A DNA stretch of 64,000 bases, from positions 111,028,133-111,092,132 of the forward strand of contig NC_084463.1 in the NCBI RefSeq assembly GCF_027409185.1. Reading direction: 5' to 3'. Below the pieces are notes generated by a model. It was not told the DNA's origin. It searched no databases and saw nothing but the letters and a program-made list of their open reading frames with translations. Source of the stretch: Cynocephalus volans (lineage: Eukaryota > Chordata > Mammalia > Dermoptera > Cynocephalidae). Of this stretch, positions 1 to 13,129 are shown piece by piece. How positions within the stretch are numbered: position 1 is the stretch's first letter; each line of letters starts with the position of its first letter. A program made the translations under genes and the position numbers.

Positions 1-299
1 TCCTAACACGTCCAACCCCCAGTACCTGCTCTTCCCTCAGTCTTCTCCACACCAGTATATGGCAGGTCTATCCTTCAATTGCTCTAACACAAAACATAAG
101 AGTCATTCCTAATTGCCTTCTTGCTCCCCACACATCCCACAGGAAATTCATCAGAAAACCCTGTTGGATCAACTATGATTCAATTAAAAAAAATTTAAAA
201 AGTAATAAGCAAACCAAAAAACAAAAAAGGAAAGGAAAATCTATTGGCTGTACCTTCAAAATGTGCCCAGAATCTGACCATCTCTTACCATCTTGACTA

Positions 300-965
300 C
301 CACTACTCTGGTCTGAGGCACCATAACTTCTTGCCCTGTAATCAACATAATCACCTCCTAAGGGCTCCCCTGCCTCCTCAAAGCGGCAAAGTGATCTTTT
401 TTTTTTCAGTTACTAGTTAGGTCATGTCACTCCTCTGCTCATCACCCTCCAATGGCTCCGCATGTCACTCAGTATAAAGATATAAAAAGTCAACCTCCTT
501 TCTGTGGCCTAAGAGACCCTATAGAACCTGCTCCTGGTCTCTTGGACCTCGTCCCCAGTCTCAATGGCCTCCTCACTGTCCCTCCAAGCTCCTTCCACCC
601 CTGGGCCTTCGCACTTACTGTTTATTCCTCTGCCTGGAATAGTCTTCTGCCTGTTATCATCTGCTGGGTTCGCTCCCTTCATGCTCTTGGGTCTCTGTTC
701 AAATGCCACCTTATTCAGGGATACCTTCCACGACCATCCTATCTAAAGCATTAGTGTCTACCCTGTGACTCTCTATCCTCTCTTTTATTCCTTTATGGCA
801 CTTGTCACTATCTAATATGTTATATATTTATTTGTCTGTTGTCTATATCCTACTCCAAGAATGTGAAAGCAGGAGCTTTGTCTCATTAGCTGTTGCATCC
901 CCAGAGCCTGCAACAGTGCCTGGCACATAGTTGAACATTCAGCTTGACTGACTGAATAAATGAAT
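300..965 (+). repeat. L2 LINE 3' fragment
   Basis: Typical L2 order: cctccaatggctccgcatgt, ccttcgcacttactg-ttcctctgcctggaa, caaatgccaccttattcagg, ending in gactgaataaatgaatgaat. Open frames across it are not genes. Confidence 0.75.
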
Positions 966-974
966 GAATGAATT

Positions 975-1110
975 TATTGAGTACCAACTAAGTGCCATTA
1001 TGACTCACATTTACAAATAAGACAACTGAGGTTCAAGGATCTCATAGGTGGTGAGAGCCAAGACTCGAGGTTGGATCTGAGGATAATAACAGTGTTGGAT
1101 CTGAATAGGA
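975..1110 (-). repeat. MIR SINE fragment
   Basis: Antisense MIR core: caaataagacaactgaggtt caaggatctc follows a gagtaccaactaagtgccat region. Confidence 0.6.
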
Positions 1111-1704
1111 GCATATGGACCCCACAGCAGAATCTGAGATGATGTATCTGTTCTTGGGCTTGGGCTTGCCTGGAACCCCATCCCACTCATATGGCCTGAA
1201 GATTGTCCATCTCGAAGCCAGCCTACTGAGGCAGTTGGCCTCCTCCTTCTTCTTGATAGACAAGCTCTTGAAGTCCTGCATGGCTTGTGGCTTTTGGGGT
1301 CATGATTTCCTTAGGGGCTGAGCCTGTGAGAGCATTTCCAAGTTGCTGCTTAGCCTACAGCTCAACTCCTTTGTCTCCAAGATGTTCCAGGTCCTGGGTA
1401 TATGACACAACGACTACCTCTCCTGGACAGTCCCTACCTGACACAGGTTAATCCTGTGTCAGTTGTGACCTGCCTAATGCAGGGGTGCCCCTGCCCCACC
1501 AGAGTGCTCTACCCTGGGAAATTAGACACCACCATTGAATCTGAATGCAAATCCTATATGCTGTTAAGCTATTTGAGTTTAATTCCTCTAAAATTTTACC
1601 ATGAAATTAGAATATTTGAAGAATTTTCCCCCAGAAGGAAAATATATGTCTATGAAACATCCACATGTACCTGCCTTGTGGATCCATTGATTCCTCATTA
1701 TTTT

Positions 1705-2115
1705 CACATCATTCATTCATGTAGGCATTCATCCCTCAAGCATTTACTGAGGCTTTTTCCCATGGACCAGGCCCATGGGCTGAGTGCTAGTGATGGGGAG
1801 CTAATTAGACATACTCCTTGCCTCAAGTGTTTACAGTCTAGCAGAGGAGATATCATTATCAGCATCATCATGATCATCACCAGCATTCAAATGGCACCTC
1901 TAGTGCTAGGTACTGTTCTAAGCATTTTCATATACTAACCTGTTTTATTCTCATGTGAACTCTATAAGGTAAGTACAATTTTTATACCCATTTTACAGAT
2001 GAGGAAACTGAGGCCCACAGAGTTATGTGACTTATCCAAGGTCACATAAGTGGCAAAATTTGGATTTGAATGCATGCAGTCTAGCTCCAGAGCCCACACT
2101 CTCTCCCGCTCTTCC
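1705..2115 (-). repeat. L2 3' fragment followed by MIR
   Basis: At 1,705-1,850 an L2-like end (cattcattcatgtaggcatt) is followed by a clear antisense MIR at ~1,890-2,110 with cccattttacagatgaggaa and actgaggcccacagag. Confidence 0.65.
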
Positions 2116-2364
2116 TTACCCCCCCAAATTAAGTGTAAGAAATAATTCAGGCTGACATGCAGAAAGGGCACAAAGGTTTTCAAGCCACACCAGTCTGAGT
2201 CCAGTGGGGGAGTCATAGACATTGAGCAAAACTTGCCAGCTAGTGTTTCTTCTGAGATGCTCTCTCTAAAAACATCTCCTCCATACTAAAGATGGACATC
2301 TTGGACATGCAGAAGCATCATAGAGGGAGATGGAGAGAGGAGCAGAGGAGAAAAGAAAAACAGA

Positions 2365-2560
2365 TACCAAAGGCTTACTTTGTACCAGGTATGACATAGG
2401 GCAATTTATATACATCACCTATTCTCTAAATGTATTCCCCAAAACTGTTTGGTCTTCATTTCCTGTTCAGAAAGAGAAACTTAAAGAAATGAAATATCTT
2501 ATCTGAGATCACACAGCTGCTATATGGCAGAACTGAGCCTAAAACACCCCAAGGCCCATG
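2365..2560 (-). repeat. MIR SINE
   Basis: Antisense MIR: tactttgtaccaggtatgac at one side, atctgagatcacacagctgc at the core. Confidence 0.6.
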
Positions 2561-4841
2561 CTTTTTCCTTATATCCAGTTACTGAAGCAGAATTCAATTT
2601 TTGGCCCAGGAAATTCATTTCCCAAAGTTGCCTGATCAAGTCAACGCAATCTAAAGTCATGTTCATAAAAAGAGATTTCAACAAAATCAAGTAGGTGAGG
2701 ATGGAGGGAATGCAGGCATCCATACCACTTCTGCAGGTGAGTGTTCTTGAGCAGTTCACCTGGCCAGTGTGTTCCACTGAATCAGCAAATCCACTCATCG
2801 TATGGTTTGGTGTTTTGGAAAGAGGTTTTCAGCCAGTAGTCCTGGGGCCAGGTGGGGGTAACACCAACCAGAGCCACACTTTCTACCCTTCCCCTCCTTG
2901 AGGTTCTGGCCCTGTACTGTTGCTTATTTATTTTTCACATCATTCTGGGTACAATGTTCCACGGCCTCAGTACCTCTTTTACTTCAACAATGACAAAAAT
3001 TGCACAAATATCTGAGCACATCCTCCAAACATGGAGAAATGTCTGTGCTTCAGAATTTACAAATGCCCCATCCAAATCGTTTGTTTTTATAACCTTGAAC
3101 TTTCACATTTAAAATAAACCATGTACTAGACAAAAGAATTCACTTTGGATCTAAGCCTTCCTTTGTGATCTTCCTTCCTTCTTCTGAATAAAAGCAAAAG
3201 ACATCTTCTTAAAGTATCTAAGCCCATTTTGGATTCTCCAAAAACTAGTTTTGAGGGGTGCTAGGGACCTCCCTCATCTTTCCTGGGTGGGAATGCTGCC
3301 CATTATTTTTTTTATCTGAATGTTAAAAGTGTCCTGGGATTGGAAAACTGCAAGGCAGGACCCTGGGAATGGGGCACCTGGGTGATGGGTTCCCCAAGGG
3401 CAGCAAGTGCCTGAGCAGAGTCAGGTAACCTCCTCAAAGGTGTACAGGCTTTGGTAGCCACCTTGGCTCTGCATGTAAGCTGTCATTTCATGGCCCAGAG
3501 ACTACCTGCTTGTGCTTTGAATGTGTATGTGGGGGATTGGGGTGGGGCTTCTGATGATCTAAAAATGTGGTGTGAACCAGATGGGCTCTGAGAAAAGATA
3601 GTGTCTACTGTTGAGCAAGACACAGCTCAGATGACAAGAGGCAAAGAAGTGGAGTTCACCAAAGACTGAATAGCAGCTTGCAACTGAGCTCCAGAAACAC
3701 CAGAGAATGCAGAGTAAAACAGACAGGATCTCAGGGGCTACAGCCAAAGGGACTTCCTAGGAAGGGAAAGAGTGGAGACCTATAGGATCAGTGGAGGAGA
3801 ACAGGAAGGGAAGAGTTCTACTTTTTCAAAAGTCTAAAGGCCTACCACAGTCCTTAGGGAATATGGCCAGTCCTTTGGCCAGAGCGGGGACCTAAAGCCA
3901 CAGCTTAATATTCACAGCTCAGTATTCATTCATTCAATAAACAAGTACTTTCTTCTACCTCCTTCTAACTAGTCTCCTTATCCCTTGCTTCTGTCCAATC
4001 CAATTTCCCCATAGCCGCCAGAGAAACACTTCTAAATGACTCTCTGTTGCTTACACCCTCTGGCACAGGGGACCGGATACCAGTGACTGAAAGGACTTGG
4101 CCCCTTGCGTTTCCTTTTTCGTGTCTTTGTTTTCTTTTAGACACTCTCTCTGCTGCTGCAGTGCTGGGAGCATTCTCTGAAAGGAAAAATGATCCCACTC
4201 TCCATATCTACACCCTGAAAGTCAAAACATAAGGCTGCCCAGTTTCAGCTCGAAAGGCCAAGGCTGCTCTGGAGAGCCCCTGATTCCATGCCCCATTCCT
4301 GAGAATAGCCATCATCCCTGCCTTGAGTCCATCTCTAGCTGCACCCCCTCCCCTGAACTGGGAACTTCCAGCTCTGTTAGAAAAGGGAGCAAGAGGGGCA
4401 GGGCCCCAGTAACAGAGTGCAGCGAGTGTGTGGTACAACGCTAACTTGACCTAATTCACAAGGAGTGGTTCCCATTTCTAGAAGAAACAAAGCTATTCAA
4501 TGAAGAAAAACTCAGGGACTTCAAAACGCTGAAAATACTCCAAGTACCAGAGTCTTTCCTTTACAGCCCCAGACTGTTCAAGGTCTTAAGCAGCTCAACA
4601 CTTAGCATTTGGAAATCAAGCAATTATCATTTCATCTGAACAAGTGGCATCCTAAAGTTTATTAGGAATACAGTATGGTTAGAGATTTCTCATCTGAGTT
4701 GTAAATGTACTTAAAGAAAAAAATCTCCTGATGATCTAAAATTCAGATTACATTTGGTTTTGCATTGAACAAATCCCTTGTATAAACAGATATGAAATAC
4801 ATGAAATTGGATTTGTCCCTCTCCCTCCCTCCAAATTAATC
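2561..4841. other. Intergenic, little recognised
   Basis: No gene is recognised. A short L2-like piece lies at ~3,930-4,100 (gtattcattcattcaataaa; cttctgtccaatccaatttc). The remainder looks unique. Confidence 0.5.
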
Positions 4842-4851
4842 TGTCAAGGCA

Positions 4852-7800
4852 ACATGCAAGAGTTCCCATTTCTGCACATTCTCAATGGCATTTGTTATTT
4901 TCTGTCTTTTTGATAGTAGCTATTCTAATTGGAGTGAGATGATATCTCATCATGGTTTTAATTTGCATTTCCCTGATGATTAGTGATGTTGAGCATTTTT
5001 TCATATACCTGCTGGCCATTTGTATATCTTCTTTATTTTTTTATTTTAACTTCTCAATATACATTGTAGTTGATTTTCGTGACTCTTTACCCATTCCTCT
5101 TTCCCCTCTCACTCTCTCTCCTTCCCCCCACATCATATCTGTTCACTTGTCTCAACAATTTCAAGGAATTGTTGTGATTGTTGTGTCTTCTTCCCCCTCC
5201 ACTCTTTATTTGTTTTTGTGTTTATTTATTTATTTATTTTTATCTCCCACGAATAAGTGGGAACATGTGGTATTTCTCTTTCTGTGCCTGACTTGTTTCA
5301 CTTAATATAATTTTCTCTAAGTCCATCCGTGTTGGTGCAAATGGTAGTATTTCATTCTTTTTTATAGCAGAATAGAATTCCATTGTGTAGATATACCACA
5401 GTTTCCTTATCCACTCATCTGATGATGGACATTTGGGCTGGTTCCAACTCTTGGCTATTGTAAATAGTGCTGCAATACATATTGGAGTACATGTATCCCT
5501 TCAGCATGATAATTTCCATTCCTCTGGGTATATTCCCAGCAGTGGAATAGCAGAGTCATATGGTAGATCTATCTGTAATTGTTTGAGGAACCTCCATACC
5601 ATTTTCCATAAAGGCTGCACCATTTTGCAGTCCCACCAACAGTGTATGAGAGTTCCTTTTGCTCCACAACCTCTTCAGCACTTATCGTTCTCAGTCTTTT
5701 GGGTATTAGCCATCCTGACTGGAGTGAGATGGTATCTCAAAGTCATCTTGGTTTGCATTTCCCGAATGCTAAGTGATGTTGAGCATTTTTTCATGTGTCT
5801 GTTGGCCATTCACATATCTTACTTTGAGAGATGCCTATTTAGCTCCTTTGCCCATTTTTAAATTGGGTTATTTGTTTTTTTGCTGTAAAGTTGTTTGAGT
5901 TCCTTGTATATTCTGGATATTAATCCTTTGTCAGATATATATTTTGCAAATATTTTCTCCCACTCTGTTGGTTGTCTTTTCACTATGCTGATTGTTTCTT
6001 TTGCTGTGCAGAAGCTTTTTAGTTTGATCTAATCTCATTTGTTTATTTTTCCTTTAGTTGCCTGTGCTTTTGGGGTCATATTAATGAGGTCTGTACCCAC
6101 TCCTACTTCCTGGAGTGTTTCCCCTATGTTTTTTTTTAAGGAATTTTATTGTTTCAGGATGTACATTTAATTCTTCAATCCATTTTGAATTGATTTTTGT
6201 ATATGGTGAGAGGTATGGGTCTAGTTTCATTCTCCTACATATGAATATCCAGTTTTCCCAGCACTATTTGTTGAAGAGGCAGTTTCTTCCCCAGTGCATA
6301 GACCTGCTGCCTTTGTCAAAGATCAGATGGCTGTAGGTGTATGGGTTGATTTCTGGGTTCTCTATTCTATTCCATTGATCCATGTGTCTGTTTTTATACC
6401 AGTACCATGCTGTTTTGGTTATTGTAGCTTTGTAGTATAGTTTAAAGTCATGTAGTGTTATGCCTCCAGCTTTACTTTTTTTTGCTCAGGATTGCTTTGG
6501 CTTTGTGTGGTCTTTTGTTATTCCATTGTTTGTCTTTTTTTGAGAAATGTCTATTCAGGTCATTTGCCTCTTTTTTGATCAGACTGTTTTTTGTGCTGTT
6601 GAGTTGTTTGAGTTCCCTGTATATTCTGTATATTAATCCCTTGTCAGATGCAAAGTTTGCAAATATTTTTCTCGCATTCTACAGGTTGTCTCTTCACTCT
6701 GTTGATTATTTCCTTTACAGTGCAGAAGCTTTTTAGTTTGATCTAATCTCACTTGTCTGTTTTTGCTTTTGTTGCCTGTGCTTCTAAGTTCCTCTTTATA
6801 AAGCCTTTACCCAGCCCAAAGTCCGGAAGTGTTTTCCCCATGTTTTCTTCTAGTAGTTTCATGATTTTGGTTCTTACATTTAAGTATTTAATCCATTTTG
6901 AGTTGATTTTTGTATATGTTAAGAGATAGGGGTCTAGTTTCACTCTTCTGCATATAAATATCCAGTTTTCCCAGCACCATTTATTGAGGAGAACTCTTAT
7001 ACACTGTTAGTGGGAATGTAAATTAGGACAGTCATTATGGAAAACAGTATGGAAGTTCCTCAAAAAACTAAAAATAGAAATACCGTATGATTCAGCAATC
7101 CTACTAGTGGGTATATATCCAAAGGAAAGGAAATCAGTATATTGAAGAGATATTTGAAGACATATCCCATGTTCACTGCAGCACTATTCACAGTAACCAG
7201 GATATGGAATTAATCCAAGTGTCCATGAACAAATGAATGGATAAGAAAAAGTGGTATATATACACAGTGGAATGCTCTAATCAGCCAGAAAAAAGAATGA
7301 AATTTTGTCATTTGCAGCATCATGGATGAGCTTAGAGGACATTATGTTAAGTGAAGTAAGCCTGGAACAGAAAGAGAAATACCACATGTTCTCACTCACA
7401 TGTGGAAGCTAAGAACATTAATCGCATAGAAGTAGAGAGTAGAAGGGTGGTTACCAGAGGCTGGAAAAGGTAAGGGGCAGGGAAGATAGGGGGAGGTTGA
7501 TTAAAGGATGCAAAATTACAGTTAGGTAGGAGGAGTAATATCTAATGTTCTATGGTACTATAGGTGACGATAATTAACAATATATTGAATACTTTCGATT
7601 AGCTAGAAGAGAGGATTTTGAATGTTCACAACACAAAGAAATGATGAATGTTTGAGTTAACAGAAAAAAAAATCAGTGGTTTTCCAGGGTTTCAGCAGGG
7701 AGAGAGGTCAGGAGATAGGAAAGGTGGAGCACAGAGGATTTTTAAGGCAGCAAAACTATTCTGTATGACATTGTAATGGTAAATATGTGACATTATGCAT

Positions 7801-8035
7801 TTGCTAGAACACATAGAACTGCACAATACAAAGAGGGGTCCCTAGTGTAAAAATTGGGTTAATGATCATACATGAATACTAGTTCATAACTGTAACAAAT
7901 GTGCCACACTAGTTAAGATGTTAATAGTAGTAGAAACTGGGGGTGGGGGTGAGGGGTATGGGCACTATCTGTACTTTCTACTCAAATTTCTCTGCAAACC
8001 TAAAACTTCTATAAAGTACATTATTAAAAAAAAAT
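4852..8035 (+). mobile_element. 5'-inverted L1 (twin-priming structure) interrupted by a second L1
   Basis: The 5' part is inverted: L1 ORF2 sequence reads on the minus strand at ~4,858-5,034 and resumes at ~6,526-6,989. The 3' part reads forward from 6,990. The two arms meet at the same L1 point: the inverted arm ends at gggaactctt near 4,858 and the forward arm starts gaactcttatac at 6,990. A 10-bp direct repeat, tgtcaaggca, lies at 4,842-4,851 and after the A-run at 8,036-8,045, so the whole block looks like one insertion. Sequence from ~7,660 to 8,035 has an older L1M-type 3' end and might be a separate fragment. Confidence 0.8.
5035..6525 (-). mobile_element. Antisense L1, 5'-truncated, nested in the L1 at 4,852-8,035
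   Basis: A continuous antisense L1 runs from a T-rich 3' end (~5,035-5,050) through a 3' UTR (~5,050-5,300) into ORF2 sequence. The host L1 breaks off at ~5,034 (catttgtatatcttcttt) and continues with its expected next bases (tgagaaatgtctattcaggt) at 6,541, which shows the nesting. The 3' UTR is polypyrimidine-rich on the plus strand and unlike the shared L1MA end seen elsewhere in the window. Confidence 0.78.
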
Positions 8036-8045
8036 TGTCAAGGCA

Positions 8046-9119
8046 GGGTTATATCTGGACACCATTTCCTAAAGTAGTGAGTAGATCTCAACATGTGGTC
8101 GTCTGTGATACATACTTTAAATATATGTTCCTGGATTGTACCCCAGATTGGAGATGGGGAAGGGGAGGGACTAAATTCTGTCACTTCTAACAAGCTTTCT
8201 AAGAAATTTCCACTGAAATTTGAGAACCATTTTCCTAAGTAGTGATAGGCAAAAAAATAAATAAAAATAGAAATAGAAAAATAGACTCTAATGAGTTCAC
8301 GTGAAATGGACATTTTAGAATCTCCCCAATAACTAAAATTTCTCTCAAAAAACAGTTCATGCAATTACTTGCAGAAGACCTGCCCATTCCTGCTATATCA
8401 TGAGAAGAGTAATGGAACTGTTAGGAAAGACCCAAGAAGCATCTCCAGGGGTGACAGAAGACCCCAAGAGCACAGGAGCAGCTGGTATTTTCATACCTTT
8501 CTTAAAACTGAAGCCTGGGCCTTGGAAAACATGAGAGACATTGGGGAAGAAGCTCTGGCTACAGAAATAAGGCTGGAGGATGGAATTCATGGTTCTTGGA
8601 CTCTAGCACTTGAATACGGGCAAATCTGGAAGACAGAAGCTAGCCCAGGCACTTGCTGATCTGACCAAGAGGCCTGAGTATGGAGCAGAATGGAGAACAT
8701 GCCCTGCCAAACTTGGCAGGGTCCATAACAGAACTCCTGGCTCCAGGCTACCTGCCTGGAATTCCAGCTGTTGCTGACTTGGGCTTCCCTGTCCTCACGC
8801 TCACCACTTGAGATATCCTAGCAACTTACTTTAGAACCATGCTGTTGAGGGACATTAAAGAATTGTTGCTTATCACTTGGTCACTGCATATGCCAGTTGG
8901 AAACCCCTGTGTGACCTGCAATTGGGTCGCATCCTCCAGCACCTGCCCAACTGGGGGGGCTAATTCTGGACCCCAGCCCTTCCTGCTCATCCTGCTCTAA
9001 GCAACCACACATCCACTCTGACTCCTGATCTGTGGAACCCACCCCAGCTGTCGTAGGTCATACCTTGTCACTCTCCTGGACTCTAGCTTGGCTTCTCTGT
9101 CTCTGTCCTCTACTACACG
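8046..9119. other. Intergenic, no recognised feature
   Basis: The open frames here are short and resemble no protein known to me. No repeat family was identified. Confidence 0.5.
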
Positions 9120-9728
9120 AATCCATTGCACAGAAAGCTTGCTGATCAATCTTCTTAAAGCACAATTTTGATCAAAATGTCAACCTGGTTTAAATCTCTT
9201 CAATGGCATTCTCATTGCTTACAGAATAAAATCTAAATCCCGCCATGAGACATCCAAGATCCTACACAATGCAAGCACAACTTCCTTTCTAATTTCTTCT
9301 CCCACCTTGTTCCTACATGACCCCACCCCTACCCCATGCTTAAGCCACAGCTAAACACCTGCCCTTCTACAATGCCTTGCATGTTCCAACCTTCCCACCT
9401 TTCTCAGTCTGTTCTCTCTACTCCTCCCTCTCCATGCTCACTGAAATCCCACCCACTCTTTATAATTCAAGACAAATACTACCTCCTTCATGAAGCCTTC
9501 CAGACACTTTAGATGAAAGTTACCTCTCTTTTCTCTCTGTCTTTTAGTACCTGCCATCATCTAAATGACCATCCTTGCCACTCTCTGCCTATGCCTCAGT
9601 GAATTTTTTTCCATGTCCCTTTTAACCCTCACCTGAATGTAAACTACTTGAAGTCGGCATCATATATTATTATTGAGCTATAATTGCTAATACGATGTGG
9701 ATATTTAATAAATATTTACTGAATCTGA
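9120..9728 (+). repeat. L2 LINE 3' fragment
   Basis: Shows ttcaatggcattctcattgc ttacagaata, then cttcatgaagccttccagac, and ends tttaataaatatttactgaa. Confidence 0.75.
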
Positions 9729-10836
9729 GCTGCACTAGGAGATGAAATTAGAAAGGAAATTCTGGGTAGTTAATAAAAAAGAGAGACACTAGAGGGCTTG
9801 GCCCTGGGCCTTCCACAGGGTCAGCAAGCACTCAAGGGTGAAGCCTCCTCAGAAGTCGCAGCATCCCCGGGCTTAGCCGCACCCCAGGGGCTCACTGCTG
9901 ATTCCTGGCTGTCTCCAGCTTCACAGACCCTGTCACAGTGCTCAGAGACAGAGCCTTGACCTGGTGAGAGGCCGATACAACTGTCCAAATGGCAGGCCAC
10001 CTGGGTGCTGAGAGGCTGAGATGCTGATTCCAGATGTGGACGTCCCAGACACTCAGCTCCCCACTCTCCTGCCTCAATTTCAGGGCAGAGCCTTCCTGAA
10101 TGTGGCTCCCCCTGGAGGAGGGGCAGAGAGAATCGGCCATGACATTAGGCTCCAACTAACAGTGTCAGGATGGATTGGGTGTGCAGAAGTCTTAGAGGTC
10201 AGGAAAGTTCCTCTGTTCTACCCTGCACATACCCCAACTTCCTTCTGGCTTTCTGCTTTCCCCCTTCCTTTGGTGTGGTGTAAAGAAAGCCCGGTTATCA
10301 GCTGCTGGGCACTGCTTGTACTCCTGCCTCCACGGGAACGCAGGTTTCCTATAGAACAGGGAGGGTGGTGGAGACCTCCCTAAGGCTGCCATCCCCCCCA
10401 CTTCTTAGGGAAGGAATTCCCAGTGATCTGGGATCTACTGTGAGGCATGATGCTTCATCTTAGTGACTTAGGTTGGAGGTAGGTTGAGAAAGAGGTGGAA
10501 ACAGTCAGGATCTGGCCCTGACCCCAAGCCCTAGGGATCCAACATGGATACCTGGCTCAGGTGTAGCCTGCATGACCCTTGGGAGCCCACCACCACTGCC
10601 ATTACTACTTAGGAAAAAGGAAAAAGAAAACTTTTTCAGGACTTGGCTTCTACACATGAACTCAGAGGCTTACAGGTCCACTCATAGACTTGCTACTACC
10701 AGTGTGTGACTGATACCTCAGGCATCTCAACTAGAATGCAGCTCACTGTACAAAGCTGAATGGTTACCATTTAATTCCACTAAAATCCCAACAATGACCG
10801 AGGGTTTATTAAAACTCCTGACAAGAAGTGATAGCT
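9729..10836. other. Intergenic, no recognised feature
   Basis: Moderately GC-rich, overlapping short frames on both strands without splice or start context. Confidence 0.5.
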
Positions 10837-11237
10837 TGCTATTATGGGTTGAATTGTGTCACCCCAAAATTCATATGTTGAAGTCCTAACCCCTGGTAAC
10901 TCAGAATATAACCTTATTTGGAAATAGAGTTGTTGCAAATGTAATTAGTTAAGTCAAGATGAGGTCATTAGGGTGGGCCCTAATCCAATAGGACCAGTGT
11001 CCTTATAAAAAAAAAGGAAATTTGGACCAAGAGACACATATGCAGAGGGAAAGCAGCATGAAGAATCACAGGGAGAAGATGCCGTCTGCAAACCCAGGGC
11101 AGAAGCTTGGACACAGATCCTTCCTTCACAGCCCTGGAAAGAATTTGTAGCCTCCAGAACTGTGAGACAGTAAATTTCTGTTGCTTAGGCCACCCAGTTT
11201 GCAATACTTTGTTACTGTAGCACTACCAAACTAATAT
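10837..11237 (+). mobile_element. MaLR (MLT1-type) solo LTR
   Basis: It contains gggttgaattgtgtcacccc, attcatatgttgaagtccta, gtagcctccagaactgtgag and a final ccaaactaata. It is related to the 34,684 copy. The edges are approximate because the duplication is not clear. Confidence 0.83.
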
Positions 11238-11269
11238 GCTTTAAAAACACTCACTATAAATCATACCCA

Positions 11270-11445
11270 CTTATTTCAGTTACCCTCACAGCAACTCAGT
11301 CAGTTAGGTACTTTATTTCCCCTCATTTTCCAAACAGGGACTCTAAGTCTCTGAAAGGTTAAGAAACTTGCCCAGGGAATTAAGTTGCTGAGCCATTATT
11401 TGAACTCCACTGCTTGACTCTGAAGTCCCTGTTCTTTTCTCCATG
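11270..11445 (-). repeat. MIR SINE
   Basis: Antisense MIR features: cattttccaaacagggactc, aagaaacttgcccagggaat, ttgaactccactgc. Confidence 0.6.
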
Positions 11446-13129
11446 GCCTCACACAGAAGGGATGTCCTGTGAATAATGCAGTTGTGTGTCCTGGGCTCAA
11501 GTGAGCCATGCCTGGTAGTTGTACTCCTCTTGTGGACATGCTCAATTCACTGTTGTCAGCACAAACAGGCTTCCTGCTCAAACCACTCAGCACAGACACT
11601 TGGCAGCTCCCAGATGGCCACACAGGAGCTGGGGTGGCTGACAGGCCAGTGAAGGATGACAGTTGAGACCCAGCAGGCAGGAGGAGGCAGGAAGGTGAGG
11701 TCGGTATTCATGGGCCTGGCAGGCTCAGTCACAGTTTTACAGAGTGAGTGGTACTGAGCACGAAGAGAACCCATGAGAATCCCGGGCAGGCAAGGAGCAG
11801 ACGGGCAGTTATGTGGAATGGGGGCTGGGGAAAAAAAAGAGTGAGACAGATGGGCAGAAATACAGCATGAGTCCCACAGAGAGCAGGGAAGCTACAATCC
11901 AAGGTCAGAGTGCCCAAAGGCTGGCCAGAGGAGACCCTTGGGAGATGCTGCCCCAAGGTCAGAAGTAACTGGTCTCTGAAGCTAGTTCCTTTGGGTGTGA
12001 CTTTGGTGGTCTCAAGGTAAAGAGGAGAACAGGCATCTTCTCTAACTGCCAGAGAAATAACTATCCTTGTACAAATGAAACAAAAGGAGAAAATCCCACG
12101 CAAGGTGGCTCACCCAACAGCAAGCATAGAGCTACTGTAGGCTTTCAATTGGGGTTTCTCTGTCTCCACTATATCTAGTTCAAGTCCAAGTACCACGAAA
12201 GGCCTTTAACCGATGCTGGGTAGAACATGCCCCTCATTTCTCTTCTGATTCCAGGCCCTGACTTCCTGCCAGATAGCATATCAACAGGCCCAGCTGATGT
12301 GCTCCAGCAACTTCCAGAGGGCTTCCAACCACTATCAGTGGCCACCATCACTTCCCCAAGTGTCTGGGGTCTCAGATATGGACTTACAGGCTCACCAGAC
12401 GGAACTGAGGACAGCCTTCAGGAAGTTGGTGGCGGGGGACTTGCTGCCTCTCTGAGCTCCACTCACCTATCTATCTACCATGCCAGAATTTTCTCAAGTA
12501 AGAAAATTTTGGTGGGGCATGAATTAGCATTTTAAATGCTATTAGTTATATATTCTAGTGTACATTATGAAAAATAATTTTTCAGGAAAAGGCAAAATTT
12601 CAGAATCCCATTATAAGTTGCGCCAATAGCAGGCAAATTTGTTACAAATACATTTCATCCAGTATCCAACACTGATTGATTGGTAATGGTTGCCTGGAGC
12701 ACTGTGTTGAGAAGGATTCTGAAGAAGCATCTGGGCTCAGCAGGAGAAAGTTCCATGATCAATCGGGGACATTTGCTAAAAGAGTAGATACAGGGAGCGG
12801 GGCATAGGTGCCACACGTTTGCTACTCCTGGCCTGTGGCTTTCCTAGTATCGGGGCCACTCTCTGTCCACACGCCCTGACCCCCAAGCTTGCCAACCCTG
12901 TGAGGTTGGGAGCTGAGGTTGATCCCTGAGCCAGCTCAGCCTCGCTGGTATCAGAATGTAGCACAGCAACTGGCACATGGCAGCCGTCCACCTTCATGTG
13001 TTGATCTGCCAGACTTTGCAAAGATCATCTCAATTCTCTTATTCTGGAAATGCACATCCTAAACTGGGGTTTCTTTCCATCTCCCCACACAGGGAGACAT
13101 TATAAGTAGCAGAGTAATTCTTACAGCTC
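11446..13129. other. Intergenic, no recognised feature
   Basis: Several 70-120-codon frames overlap on the minus strand but none resembles a known domain. Confidence 0.45.

Noticed and set aside
1402-1938. 178-codon plus-strand open frame
   Set aside because: Overlaps L2 and MIR fragments and resembles no protein.
5433-6736. Plus-strand frames of 93-142 codons
   Set aside because: These are reverse-strand readings of antisense L1 ORF2.
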